The notes: generated from the letters alone by a model not told the origin. A DNA stretch of 64,000 nucleotides from DASRIA01 sp963768885 (GCA_963768885.1 CAVYJN010000007.1:620001-684000); one strand, 5' to 3'; counted from the first letter of the stretch, positions 52,496 through 60,717 are shown. Numbers and translations: made by a program.

Positions 52496-53941
52496 ATGTG
52501 GAAAGTAGGCGGATGCCGGGCACCGGGTCACCGCGACCCGGAGCGCAAGCACGAGAACCTCTGCAGTTGCGGCGAGCATCGCTCGCATCGCATGTGTCAC
52601 TTCTGCCTCCAGGAGTCCGGGGTGGCGCTTCCCGTGGCGCTGGGAGTGCTGATGGTCGTCGGAGGCCTGGCGACCGTCGCCGCGAAGGCGTCGATCGCCG
52701 CGAACCACCAGTCCTTCCGTGACATCAGCGTGAAGCGCGCGGCCCAGGCCGCGTACGCCGGCGTTCAGTCTCTCCGTTACCAGATCAACCTGTTGCAGCC
52801 GGGCGTGACCCAGTGCGTGGCCAAGGACGCCACGACCGGCGCGCTCAACGCCGTGCCGGTGCAGGCGGACGGCTGGTGCGAGCCGCAGACCGAGGACCTC
52901 GGCAACGGCGCCTCGTACACGGCGACGGTCACGTCGTCCACCGCGCTCACGGCCAACGGCCAGTTGCTGGCGCAGCGCAGGATCGTGTCGAGCGGCACCG
53001 CCAACGGCGTGAAGCGGCGGATCCAGCAGACGGTCAACGCCGCCACCGGAGCACCCCTGTTCGCCCCGGGCTACGCGGCCATCAGCCTGTCGTCGGTCGA
53101 CATCGGCAACAGCGTGCAGATCACCGGCGGCCTGGGCTCGAACGGCAACATCGCGCTCAGGAACAGCGCCCAGGTCTGCGGCCCGGCCACACCCGGGCCG
53201 GGAAAGACGCTGTCGCTGTTCAACAGCGCGAACGTGTGCGGCGGGTTCTCGACGACACCCGCCCAGCAGGACTTCCAGCTGCAACCGGTCGACCTCGCGG
53301 ACTCGGCGACGGTCAACGACGACGCCCGCCTCACCGCGGCCATCAGCGGCACCGGAAGCCCCGCGGACACGTGCACGTCGTGCGACAAGATCAGCTGGAA
53401 CCCGACCACCCGCTCGCTGGTGTTGAACAACGACGCGACGCTCACGTTGAGCGGCGGCGTCTACAACTTCTGCAACCTCGAGATGAACAACAGCTCGCAG
53501 CTGATCGTCGCGGTACGTGACCCGAACACTCCGCTGAAGATCTTCATCGACTCGCCGGAGAGCTGCGGCGCCGGCTCGGGGTCGGTCCGGCTGCGCAACA
53601 ACACCGGGATCGTGAACCTCAACAGCGACCCGACCACGCTTCAGCTCCACGTGGCGGGGAGCCCGACGACGGCGACGAGCGTGTCCTTCGAGAACAGCTT
53701 CAGCAGCTCGATGATCATGGCCGTCTACGCGCCGAGCTCGTCGATCAGCATGGCCAACAACCTCCACCTGGTCGGGGCGCTCGCGGGCAAGACCCTCCAG
53801 CTGCAGAACAACACCTCGCTGACCTACCACGAGCGCATCGGAGACGTCTCCACGGGCAGCTCGATGCGCGTCTACAACGACGAGGCATACGTCGAGTGCA
53901 CGGTGGAGCCGACCGGCTCCGGGCAGGACTCCGGGTGCTAG
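52496..53941 (+). CDS. PilX-like pilus protein 3
   Basis: The only undamaged PilX-like gene of the three: 481 residues from 52496, or 449 from the ATG at 52592, which matches the repaired length of its two paralogues. The longer form would add a Cys/His-rich leader (CSCGEHRSHRMCHFC). Then comes GVALPVALGVLMVVGGLATVAAKA, the beta domain with VCGPATPGPGK and DTCTSCDK, a DUF7305-like block (VGALAGKTLQLQNNTSLTYHE) and the ending D-S-G-C. The 95-base gap before it has no clear promoter. Its stop overlaps the convergent truA stop by four bases. Confidence 0.85.
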   Translation: MWKVGGCRAPGHRDPERKHENLCSCGEHRSHRMCHFCLQESGVALPVALGVLMVVGGLATVAAKASIAANHQSFRDISVKRAAQAAYAGVQSLRYQINLLQPGVTQCVAKDATTGALNAVPVQADGWCEPQTEDLGNGASYTATVTSSTALTANGQLLAQRRIVSSGTANGVKRRIQQTVNAATGAPLFAPGYAAISLSSVDIGNSVQITGGLGSNGNIALRNSAQVCGPATPGPGKTLSLFNSANVCGGFSTTPAQQDFQLQPVDLADSATVNDDARLTAAISGTGSPADTCTSCDKISWNPTTRSLVLNNDATLTLSGGVYNFCNLEMNNSSQLIVAVRDPNTPLKIFIDSPESCGAGSGSVRLRNNTGIVNLNSDPTTLQLHVAGSPTTATSVSFENSFSSSMIMAVYAPSSSISMANNLHLVGALAGKTLQLQNNTSLTYHERIGDVSTGSSMRVYNDEAYVECTVEPTGSGQDSGC

Positions 53942-54666
53942 TAGGTCACGCGCTCGAGGAACAGCCCGTGGGGCTCGGCGGTGGGGCCGGCCTGTGAGCG
54001 CGGCGCGCCAGTCAGCAGCCGGCTGAACCCATCGACGTCGCGGCGCCCCGCGCCCACCTCGAGCATCGTCCCGACCAGCACGCGCACCATGTGCCGCATG
54101 AACGTGTCGGCCGAGATCCAGAAGCACAGCAGCTCCTGTTCACGTCGCCACTCGGCGTGCATCACGTCCCGCTCGAACCGCACGTGGTCGGTCTGCGTGG
54201 GGGTGAAGGCGGTGAAGTCGTGCCTCCCGACAAGCGCCCGCGCACAGCGTCCAAGCAGGTCCTCGTCGAGGCCGTGCGGCCACCAAAGCGCCGTGTCGCG
54301 CAGAAACGGACTGGGCGCCCCCCGGTCCAGCACCCGGTAGCAGTAGGTCCGCCCGCGTGCGTCCCGGCGCGCATCGAACCCGTCGGGGACAGCCTCGGCG
54401 GCCCGCACGGCCACGTCGTGCGGCAGGACACCGTTGAGCGACCGCACCAGCCGCCACGGCTCCTCCTCACAGGAGAAGCTGACCACCTGCCCCCGCGCAT
54501 GCACCCCGGTATCCGTCCGCCCGGCGACGGATAGCGGAGGTGCCGACCCGAGGACGGTCGCAAGACCGTCCGAGAGAACCCCCTCGACGGTCCGCAGCCC
54601 GGGTTGAGCGGCCCAGCCTCGAAACGCCCCGCCGTGGTACTCGAGCGTGAGCTTCAGGTCAGCCAC
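53938..54666 (-). CDS. truA: tRNA pseudouridine synthase A
   Basis: A 242-residue enzyme making pseudouridine at positions 38-40 of tRNA anticodon arms. The catalytic Asp52 is in G-R-T-D-T-G-V-H-A. The N-terminus (LTLEYHGGAFRGWAAQPG) and the C-terminal FLERVTY are family-typical. The start is a GTG at 54666. It is last of the ribosomal-protein block, after a hairpin that follows rplQ, a common order in bacteria. Confidence 0.95.
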   Translation of the reverse strand: MADLKLTLEYHGGAFRGWAAQPGLRTVEGVLSDGLATVLGSAPPLSVAGRTDTGVHARGQVVSFSCEEEPWRLVRSLNGVLPHDVAVRAAEAVPDGFDARRDARGRTYCYRVLDRGAPSPFLRDTALWWPHGLDEDLLGRCARALVGRHDFTAFTPTQTDHVRFERDVMHAEWRREQELLCFWISADTFMRHMVRVLVGTMLEVGAGRRDVDGFSRLLTGAPRSQAGPTAEPHGLFLERVTY

Positions 54667-54677
54667 GGCCGGCCGCA

Positions 54678-54732
54678 GGGGGAGGGGTCTGAACCAGACT
54701 CAGCCGAATGGCCTGGGGCAGACCCCTCCCCC
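54678..54732. terminator. Long-stem hairpin between rplQ and truA
   Basis: A 14-base perfect stem (54678-54691 with 54719-54732) made of runs of G and C encloses a 27-base loop. It lies 20 bases after rplQ and 11 bases before truA. It may reduce transcription into truA or mark the end of the rpoA-rplQ mRNA. Confidence 0.6.
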
Positions 54733-54752
54733 GGAGGCCATCGTCCAAGACC

Positions 54753-55106
54753 TCAAACCAGCTCGAGAAACACCATCTCGGTCGAGTCCGACCGCCGCGG
54801 CCCCAGCTTCAGGATCCGCGTGTAGCCACCGGGCCGCTCCGCGTACCGGGGCGCGATCTCCTCGAACAGCTTGTGCACCACGAACTTGTCCTGGTTCAGC
54901 TCCGAGAGCGCCTGCCGCCGCGCGTGCAGGTCCCCGCGCTTGGCCAGCGTGATCAGCTTCTCGACCTCCGGCTTGATCACCTTCGCCTTCGCCTCGGTCG
55001 TCTTCACGCGCTCGTGCTGCAGCACCTGGCCGCACATGTTGCGGATCAGGGACTTGCGGTGCCCCGCGTCGCGGGAGAGCTTGTTCCTCTTCTTCTGGTG
55101 GCGCAT
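54753..55106 (-). CDS. rplQ: 50S ribosomal protein L17
   Basis: A 117-residue L17. It starts MRHQKKRNKLSRDAGHRK, the typical basic N-terminus, and has LIRNMCGQVLQHERVKTTEAKAKVIKPEVEKLI. It binds 23S rRNA near the peptide exit. It lies 12 bases after rpoA, as usual. Confidence 0.97.
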   Translation of the reverse strand: MRHQKKRNKLSRDAGHRKSLIRNMCGQVLQHERVKTTEAKAKVIKPEVEKLITLAKRGDLHARRQALSELNQDKFVVHKLFEEIAPRYAERPGGYTRILKLGPRRSDSTEMVFLELV

Positions 55107-55118
55107 CGCGAGGGGATC

Positions 55119-56087
55119 TTAGTCGTCCCGCAATCCAAGGCCCCGAACGCGAAGGGTCTCCTTGACCTCTTCGATGCTCTTGCGGCCGAAGTTCGGGATC
55201 GCGCTGAGCTCGTTCTCCGACTTCAGCACCAGGTCGCCGATGGTCTGGATCCCGGCGCGCTTGAGGCAGTTGTACGAACGCACGCCCAGCTCGAGCTCCT
55301 CGATCAGGATGTCGTCCATCCCGTCGGCCGCCGGGATCGCCGCGAGGCCGCCCGGAACGCCGTCGCCGGCACCATCGCCGGGCGGGAGGCGCAGCCCCTC
55401 GATCCGGCTCGGGTCGGTGAAGATCGACAGGCTCTGGATCAGGACCTCGGCCGCCTCGCGAAGCGCGGCCTGCGGGTCCACCGAGCCGTCGGTCTCGATG
55501 TCCAGCGTGAGCTTGTCGAAGTCCGTCCGCTGTCCGACGCGGGCAGCCTCGACGTTGTAGTTCACGCGCCGCACGGGCGAGAAGATCGAGTCGATCGGGA
55601 TCACCCCGATCGGCTGCTCGGGAGACTTGTTGCTCTCGGCCGGGCGGTAGCCGCGGCCACGCCCGATCGTCAGGTAGACCTCGAGCTTGGCCTTCTTCTC
55701 GAGCGTCGCGATGTGGGTGTCGGGGTTGAGGATCTCGACGCCCGAGGGGAGGTCGATGTCGCGCGCGGTGATCTCGCCGGGGCCGGTCGCGATCAGCGGG
55801 GCCTCGACCTCACCGGCGTCGGTGTGCATCCGGCAGACGACGTCCTTCAGGTTCAGGACGATGTCGGTGACGTCCTCCTTCACACCCTTGATCGTCGAGA
55901 ACTCGTGGGCGACGCCTTCGATTCGCACGGACGTCACCGCGGCGCCCACGAGGGACGACAGCAGCACGCGACGCAGCGAGTTGCCGAACGTGTAGCCGAA
56001 GCCGCGGTCCAGCGGCTCCACGGTGAAACTGCCCTTGTTGTCCTCGATCTGCTCGGCGGTGATCTTCGGTATCTGAAAGTCCAACAC
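55119..56087 (-). CDS. rpoA: DNA-directed RNA polymerase subunit alpha
   Basis: A 322-residue alpha subunit. The N-terminal assembly domain has FGYTFGNSLRRVLLSSLVG near residues 30-48. The C-terminal DNA- and regulator-binding domain has LELGVRSYNCLKRAGIQTIGDL and GRKSIEEVKETL. The linker is Pro/Gly/Asp-rich and short. The start is a GTG. It lies between rpsD and rplQ, the standard order. The gap upstream carries two hairpins. Confidence 0.97.
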   Translation of the reverse strand: MLDFQIPKITAEQIEDNKGSFTVEPLDRGFGYTFGNSLRRVLLSSLVGAAVTSVRIEGVAHEFSTIKGVKEDVTDIVLNLKDVVCRMHTDAGEVEAPLIATGPGEITARDIDLPSGVEILNPDTHIATLEKKAKLEVYLTIGRGRGYRPAESNKSPEQPIGVIPIDSIFSPVRRVNYNVEAARVGQRTDFDKLTLDIETDGSVDPQAALREAAEVLIQSLSIFTDPSRIEGLRLPPGDGAGDGVPGGLAAIPAADGMDDILIEELELGVRSYNCLKRAGIQTIGDLVLKSENELSAIPNFGRKSIEEVKETLRVRGLGLRDD

Positions 56088-56107
56088 TGTGGGTCTTCCT
56101 CCTTAGC

Positions 56108-56156
56108 GGCCGACGGGGGTCGGCCCTAGTCAGACCCGGTCGCGGCCTTGGCCGCG
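56108..56156. promoter_or_regulatory. Two adjacent hairpins between rpsD and rpoA
   Basis: GGCCGAC/GTCGGCC with a GGGG loop (56108-56125), and CGCGGCC/GGCCGCG with a TT centre (56141-56156), lie in the 89-base gap between rpsD and rpoA. They may tune rpoA expression relative to rpsD. Confidence 0.45.
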
Positions 56157-56176
56157 AACGGCTTTGTATTTGGGTG

Positions 56177-56797
56177 TTACTTGGAGTACAGCTCGACGAT
56201 GAGCTGCTCTTGCACCGGGGCGCTGATCTCGTCGCGCTCCGGCAGCCGCAGCACGTTCGCCGTCAGCGAGTCGAAGTCCGCCTGCAGCCATGCCGGGACC
56301 GTGGCAGTCCCCTCGGTGGCCTCGCGGATGACCGGAATCGCGCTCGAGTTCTCCCGAACGGAGATGACGTCGCCCGGCTTGAGCTGGTACGAGGGCACGT
56401 TGACACGCCGCCCGTTGACGAGGAAATGGCGATGCGTGATGAGCTGGCGCCCCTGACGGCGCGACGCTGCGAAGCCGAGCCGCACCAGGACGTTGTCGAG
56501 CCGGCGTTCGAGCAGGCGCAGAAGGTTCTCGCCGGTCACACCGGGCTGGCGGCTTGCCTTGTCGTAGTAGTTGCGGAACTGCTTCTCGAGGATCTGGTAG
56601 AAGCGGCGCGCCTTCTGCTTCTCGCGCAGCTGGTGCCGGTACTCGGACTGGCGCACGCGGCCACGGCCATGGTCCCCGGGTGGGTACGGGCGGCGCTCGA
56701 CCGAGCACTTGTCCGTCAGGCAGCGCTCACCCTTGAGGAACAGCTTCTGGCCCTCGCGGCGGCACTGCTTGCACTGTGGTGATGTGTCTCTGGCCAT
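56177..56797 (-). CDS. rpsD: 30S ribosomal protein S4 (zinc-type)
   Basis: A 206-residue S4, a primary 16S rRNA binder. The N-terminal C-x2-C ... C-x4-C pattern (CKQCRREG and CLTDKC) shows the zinc-binding form. The S4 domain is at about 95-155 (RRLDNVLVRLGFAASRRQGRQLITH). ATG at 56797 is chosen, with AAGGAAG before it. In many bacteria S4 represses its own operon. A structured leader is present upstream here. Confidence 0.96.
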   Translation of the reverse strand: MARDTSPQCKQCRREGQKLFLKGERCLTDKCSVERRPYPPGDHGRGRVRQSEYRHQLREKQKARRFYQILEKQFRNYYDKASRQPGVTGENLLRLLERRLDNVLVRLGFAASRRQGRQLITHRHFLVNGRRVNVPSYQLKPGDVISVRENSSAIPVIREATEGTATVPAWLQADFDSLTANVLRLPERDEISAPVQEQLIVELYSK

Positions 56798-56811
56798 GTC
56801 TTCCTTATGTC

Positions 56812-56883
56812 CTAAATATCTAGGGCTTTCGCCCACCTAAAGTCCTGTGCTTCGCGCCTGCGGCGCTCGCTCCTCATATTTAG
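56812..56883 (-). promoter_or_regulatory. Candidate structured leader (S4-type) upstream of rpsD
   Basis: Read on the minus strand, an eight-base AU helix CUAAAUAU/AUAUUUAG closes a loop with two inner hairpins. One is GCGCC-GCA-GGCGC. The other is GGGC-GAAA-GCCC, with a GNRA tetraloop. The ribosome site and ATG of rpsD follow at once. This looks like a folded regulatory leader, perhaps for S4 autoregulation. Confidence 0.5.
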
Positions 56884-57278
56884 ACCCGCCGGCGCTTACG
56901 CGGGCGGCAACCGTTGTGGGCCTGTGGCGTCACGTCCTTGACGCCGGTCACTTCGAGCCCCGCCGCCTGGAGCGAGCGAATCGCGGTCTCGCGGCCCGAT
57001 CCGGGGCCCTTGACGTAGCACTCGACCTTCTGAAGCCCGTGCTCCATGCCCTTCTTGGCGGCCGCCTCGGCCGTGACCTGGGCGGCGAACGGGGTCGACT
57101 TGCGCGAGCCCTTGAACCCGGCTCCGCCGGCCGACTCCCATGCGATCACGTTGCCCTCGCGATCGGTCAGCGTGACGATCGTGTTGTTGAACGAAGTCTT
57201 GATGTGGGCCTGGCCCACGGGGATGTTCTTGCGCACGCGGCGGCGGCCACGCGCGCGTCCCGGTCTTGCCTGCGGCAC
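56880..57278 (-). CDS. rpsK: 30S ribosomal protein S11
   Basis: A 132-residue S11 with the family core (HIKTSFNNTIVTLTDREGNVIAWESAGGAGFKGSRKSTPFAAQ) and the C-terminal NGCRPRKRRRV. The basic N-terminus is normal. The start is a GTG at 57278. It lies between rpsM and rpsD. Its stop lies within the structured leader of rpsD. Confidence 0.97.
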   Translation of the reverse strand: MPQARPGRARGRRRVRKNIPVGQAHIKTSFNNTIVTLTDREGNVIAWESAGGAGFKGSRKSTPFAAQVTAEAAAKKGMEHGLQKVECYVKGPGSGRETAIRSLQAAGLEVTGVKDVTPQAHNGCRPRKRRRV

Positions 57279-57304
57279 GGGTTAGGCGCTCCCCGTCCGG
57301 CCGG

Positions 57305-57688
57305 TCACTTCGACACCTTCTTCTTCTGGGCGACCTGTCCGCGTCGCGGCCCCTTGCGGCCCCGCGCATTCGTCTTGGTGCGCTGACCGCGCACCGGGAG
57401 CCCGCGCCGGTGACGCTGGCCGCGGTAGGTCCCCGTCTCGATCAGGCGCTTGACGTCCTGGGAGCGCTCCCGTCGGAGGTCACCCTCGACCATCTCGTCG
57501 CCGTTGTCGATCGCCTCGCGAAGCTTGAGAACCTCGTCCTCGGTGAGGTCCTTGACATACGTGTCGGGCGAGATGCCGGTCTTGCCGAGCACCTCGAGCG
57601 ACCGTGAGCGCCCGACCCCGTAGATCGAGGTGAGGCCGATCTCTATGCGCTTGTTGAGCGGGATGTTGACCCCTGCGATTCGTGCCAT
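57305..57688 (-). CDS. rpsM: 30S ribosomal protein S13
   Basis: A 127-residue S13. It begins MARIAGVNIPLNKRIEIGLTSIYGVGRSRS and has the C-terminal RGLPVRGQRTKTNARGRKGPRRG block that contacts tRNA and 16S rRNA in the head. GGAAG precedes the ATG. It follows rpmJ with a 20-base gap. Confidence 0.97.
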   Translation of the reverse strand: MARIAGVNIPLNKRIEIGLTSIYGVGRSRSLEVLGKTGISPDTYVKDLTEDEVLKLREAIDNGDEMVEGDLRRERSQDVKRLIETGTYRGQRHRRGLPVRGQRTKTNARGRKGPRRGQVAQKKKVSK

Positions 57689-57708
57689 TTCTTCCTACCT
57701 GACCGCTT

Positions 57709-57822
57709 TCAACCCTGCCGTTGCTTGTGCCTCGGGTTCTGGCAGATGATCAGCACCACCCCGCGGCGGCGGATCACCTTGCACTTCTCGCACATGGGCT
57801 TGACCGAGGCTCGTACCTTCAC
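57709..57822 (-). CDS. rpmJ: 50S ribosomal protein L36
   Basis: A 37-residue zinc-binding L36: MKVRASVKPMCEKCKV, then VLIICQNPRHKQRQG. The zinc ligands C-x2-C, C and H are in place. The start is a GTG at 57822. Too short for routine ORF cut-offs. In most bacteria infA lies next to it, but here the 144 bases between rpmJ and map hold no infA and no other gene. Confidence 0.95.
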   Translation of the reverse strand: MKVRASVKPMCEKCKVIRRRGVVLIICQNPRHKQRQG

Positions 57823-57966
57823 GTTCGTCCAATTCTGAAGAGATTGCCCTGCCGGCCCCAGGAGTTGGGCCAGCGAGCCCTACATCGCAGCACGACGAAA
57901 CGCCGCGCGCGACCCGTGAATGCTAGCAGAGGACCGGCTTCGCTCAGGGCGCGAGCGGGCATCGGC

Positions 57967-58740
57967 TCAGGCAGCGGCCCGGTCCTCCTTGAGGTGCCAC
58001 GGCGTGAGGATCCGCGGGCCCTCGGCGGTGACGGCGATCGTGTGCTCGAAGTGCGCCGTGAGCGACCCGTCCTGGGAGTAGATCGCCCAGTTGTCCTCCC
58101 CCATCCGCACGGCGTGCCCGCCCGCGCAGACCATCGGCTCCACGCAGAAGACCATGCCCTCCTCGAGCTCCATGCCGCGGCCGGGCTCACCGAAGTTGGG
58201 GACCTGGGGGTCCTCGTGCATCTGGCGCCCGATGCCGTGGCCCACGAGGGAGCGGATCACCGAGAGGCCGTCGCGCTCGACGCGCTCCTGCACGGCGTGC
58301 GACACGTCTCCCAGCCGGTTCCCGGGACGGCACTGCTCGACGGCGGCCTCGAGCGACTCACGGGTGGCCTTGAGCAGGCGCGAGGCGATCGGGCTCACGG
58401 GGCGCAGCGCCGCGGTCAGCGCCGCATCCGCCACCCAGCCCTCGTACTCGACGCCGACGTCGATCGAGAGCACGTCGCCCGCCGCAAGCTGGTACTCGCC
58501 GGGGATGCCGTGCACGACCATCGAGTTCGGAGAGGTGCAGATCGAGGCCGGGAACCCGCGGTAGCCCTTGAACGCCGGCTCGCCGCCGCGCGAGCGGATG
58601 AACTTGTCCCCCGCGCGGTCGAGGTCCTCCGTCGTGACCCCCGGGCGGCACATGCCGCGCAGCATCGCGAGGCAGCCCGCGACGATCTCCCCGGCGGCAG
58701 CCATCACCTCGACCTCCTCGGGCGTCTTGCGGACGATCAT
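57967..58740 (-). CDS. map: Methionine aminopeptidase, type I
   Basis: A 257-residue enzyme removing the N-terminal Met from new proteins. The five metal ligands are visible: Asp in SIDVGVEYEGW, Asp in VADAALT, His in GHGIGRQMHE, Glu in FCVEPMV and Glu in HFEHTIAV. The N-terminus has no zinc-finger extension, so it is the short type I form. It sits downstream of adk by a 23-base gap. Confidence 0.96.
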   Translation of the reverse strand: MIVRKTPEEVEVMAAAGEIVAGCLAMLRGMCRPGVTTEDLDRAGDKFIRSRGGEPAFKGYRGFPASICTSPNSMVVHGIPGEYQLAAGDVLSIDVGVEYEGWVADAALTAALRPVSPIASRLLKATRESLEAAVEQCRPGNRLGDVSHAVQERVERDGLSVIRSLVGHGIGRQMHEDPQVPNFGEPGRGMELEEGMVFCVEPMVCAGGHAVRMGEDNWAIYSQDGSLTAHFEHTIAVTAEGPRILTPWHLKEDRAAA

Positions 58741-58763
58741 CAGGTGGTCGTGGGATCGAGCAT

Positions 58764-59438
58764 CTAGACCTTCTCCTCGAACCTCAGGCTTGCCAGCGTC
58801 GCCCTGATCGCGTCACTTACCTTCTCCGGGTCGCGGCCCCCGTCGACGCGCCGGAGCATCCCCTTCCGGTCGTAGTAGTCGATCAGCGGCTCGGTCTTCT
58901 CGTGGTACTGCTCGAGCCGGTGCTGGATCACCTCGGGCTTGTCGTCGTCGCGCTGCACGAGCCGGCTGCCGTCGACGTCGCAGCGCTCGGGGTGCTTGGG
59001 CGGGTCGAACTTCAGGTGGAAGTTGTGCTGGCCCTTCACGCACACGCGCCGCCCCGACAGCCGCTCGACGACCGTGTCCTCGCCCACGTCGATCAGGAGC
59101 GCCGCCCCGAGCGAGCGCCCGCGCTTCTCGAGCTCCTCGTCCAGCGCCTGCGCCTGCCGCTCCGTGCGGGGAAAGCCGTCGAGGATGAAACCGGTGCTCG
59201 TGTCCTGCTTCTCGAGGCTGTCGAGGATCATGGCGATGATCAGCTCATCCGGGACCAGGTCGCCGCGGTCCATGTACTCCTTCGCCTTCTTGCCCAGCTC
59301 CGTCTGATCGCGCACGGCGTCGCGAAGCATGTTCCCGGTCGCGAGATACGGGAGTCCGAAGTCCTTCACCAGGCGCTCCGCTTGGGTGCCTTTTCCGGCG
59401 CCGGGTGGACCGAGCAGTATCAAGTTGAGCTCGGGCAC
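58764..59438 (-). CDS. adk: Adenylate kinase
   Basis: A 224-residue kinase making two ADP from ATP and AMP. The P-loop GPPGAGKGTQ is at residues 10-19. TGNMLRDAV and GFPRTERQAQALD bind AMP. The long LID domain (CVKGQHNFHLKFDPPKHPERCDVDGSRL) has only two Cys, so is not a four-Cys zinc lid. The start is a GTG. It lies between secY and map as usual. Confidence 0.96.
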   Translation of the reverse strand: MPELNLILLGPPGAGKGTQAERLVKDFGLPYLATGNMLRDAVRDQTELGKKAKEYMDRGDLVPDELIIAMILDSLEKQDTSTGFILDGFPRTERQAQALDEELEKRGRSLGAALLIDVGEDTVVERLSGRRVCVKGQHNFHLKFDPPKHPERCDVDGSRLVQRDDDKPEVIQHRLEQYHEKTEPLIDYYDRKGMLRRVDGGRDPEKVSDAIRATLASLRFEEKV

Positions 59439-59445
59439 GACGGGG

Positions 59446-60717
59446 CTATTTCAAGAAGCCCTCGTAGTTGCGCATCATCAGCTGCGCTTCCAACTGCTTC
59501 ACCGTGTCGAGCGCCACTCCGATCGCGATCAGCAGCGAGGTGCCGCCGAAGTAGAAGTTCGCGCTGGTCTGGTTGAACAACAGCGTCGGGAACGCGGCCA
59601 CGGCGGCGAGGAAGATCGCCCCCGGGAATGTGAGGCGCGCGAGGATGCGGTCCAGATACTCGGCCGTCGGCCGGCCGGGCCGCACCCCCGGGATGAACCC
59701 GCCGTACTTCTTCAGGTTGTCGGCCTGGTCCACGGGGTTGAACGTGACCGCCGTGTAGAAGTACGTGAAGATGAAGATGAAGAAGCACTCCCCGACGATG
59801 AACGCCCATCCGTTCGGGTTGAAGAACGCCGACAGGTCCTGCGCCCACTGCGCCTGGGTGAGCTCGCCGATCGTGGGCGGGAAGGCCATGATCGAGGCGG
59901 CGAAGATCACCGGGATCACGCCCGCCATGTTCACGCGCAGCGGCAGGTAGGTCGAGCCGCCGCTGGTCATGCGGCGTCCCACCACCCGTTTTGCGTACTG
60001 CACCGGGATCCGGCGCTGCCCTTCCTGGATGAAGACGATGCCGACGATCACGCCGAGCGCGATGAACGGCATCATCACCTTGAAGACCTGGTCCGGGTTG
60101 GTCCACCAGCCCTGGATGCCGGGCAGCAGGCCGGCGATGATCGAGGCGAAGATCAGCAGCGAGATGCCGTTTCCGATGCCTCGCTGGGTGATCAGCTCGC
60201 CCATCCACATCAGCAGCGTGCAGCCCGCGGTGAGCGTTACGACGATCATGAAGAGCTTGCCGAAGGTGAGCGTCCCGACGATGCTCTCGCCGGACTGGCG
60301 GCCGATCGTCCGGAACAGGAACACGAAGCCGATCGACTGGGCGGTCGCGAGCGCCACGGTCAGGTAGCGCGTGTACTGCGTGATCTTCTGCTGGCCGACC
60401 TCGCCCTCCTTCTGGAGCTTCTCGAGGGTCGGGATCGCGACCGTCAGCAGCTGCAGGATGATCGACGCCGTGATGTAGGGCATGATCCCCAGCGAGAAGA
60501 TCGCGAAGTTCTGGAGCCCTCCGCCCGAGAAGAGGTTGAGGAATCCGAGGATGTTCGAGCCGTTGAAGCTGTCGCCGATGTTCTTGACTGCGTCGACGTC
60601 GACGCCCGGCACCGGCACCACCGCCCCGAGGCGGTAGAGGGCCAGGATCGAGAACGTGAAGATGATCTTCTTCCGGATCTCCGGAACGCTGAATGCGTTT
60701 GCGATCGTTGCGATCAC
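59446..60717 (-). CDS. secY: Preprotein translocase subunit SecY
   Basis: A 423-residue ten-helix channel protein for protein export. The pattern LGIMPYITASIILQLL is in helix 2, the YTRYLT loop follows, and FVFLFRTIGRQSG, GGSTYLPLRVNMAGVIPVIFA and the basic C-terminal loop R-P-G-R-P-T are typical. GTG at 60717 overlaps the rplO stop as GTGA, so it is translationally coupled to L15. The ATG at 60759 would reach into rplO. Confidence 0.96.
   Translation of the reverse strand: MIATIANAFSVPEIRKKIIFTFSILALYRLGAVVPVPGVDVDAVKNIGDSFNGSNILGFLNLFSGGGLQNFAIFSLGIMPYITASIILQLLTVAIPTLEKLQKEGEVGQQKITQYTRYLTVALATAQSIGFVFLFRTIGRQSGESIVGTLTFGKLFMIVVTLTAGCTLLMWMGELITQRGIGNGISLLIFASIIAGLLPGIQGWWTNPDQVFKVMMPFIALGVIVGIVFIQEGQRRIPVQYAKRVVGRRMTSGGSTYLPLRVNMAGVIPVIFAASIMAFPPTIGELTQAQWAQDLSAFFNPNGWAFIVGECFFIFIFTYFYTAVTFNPVDQADNLKKYGGFIPGVRPGRPTAEYLDRILARLTFPGAIFLAAVAAFPTLLFNQTSANFYFGGTSLLIAIGVALDTVKQLEAQLMMRNYEGFLK

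Noticed and set aside
57823..57966. A divergent infA between map and rpmJ
   Set aside because: The gap is 144 bases, too short for IF-1, and no frame shows the OB-fold pattern.
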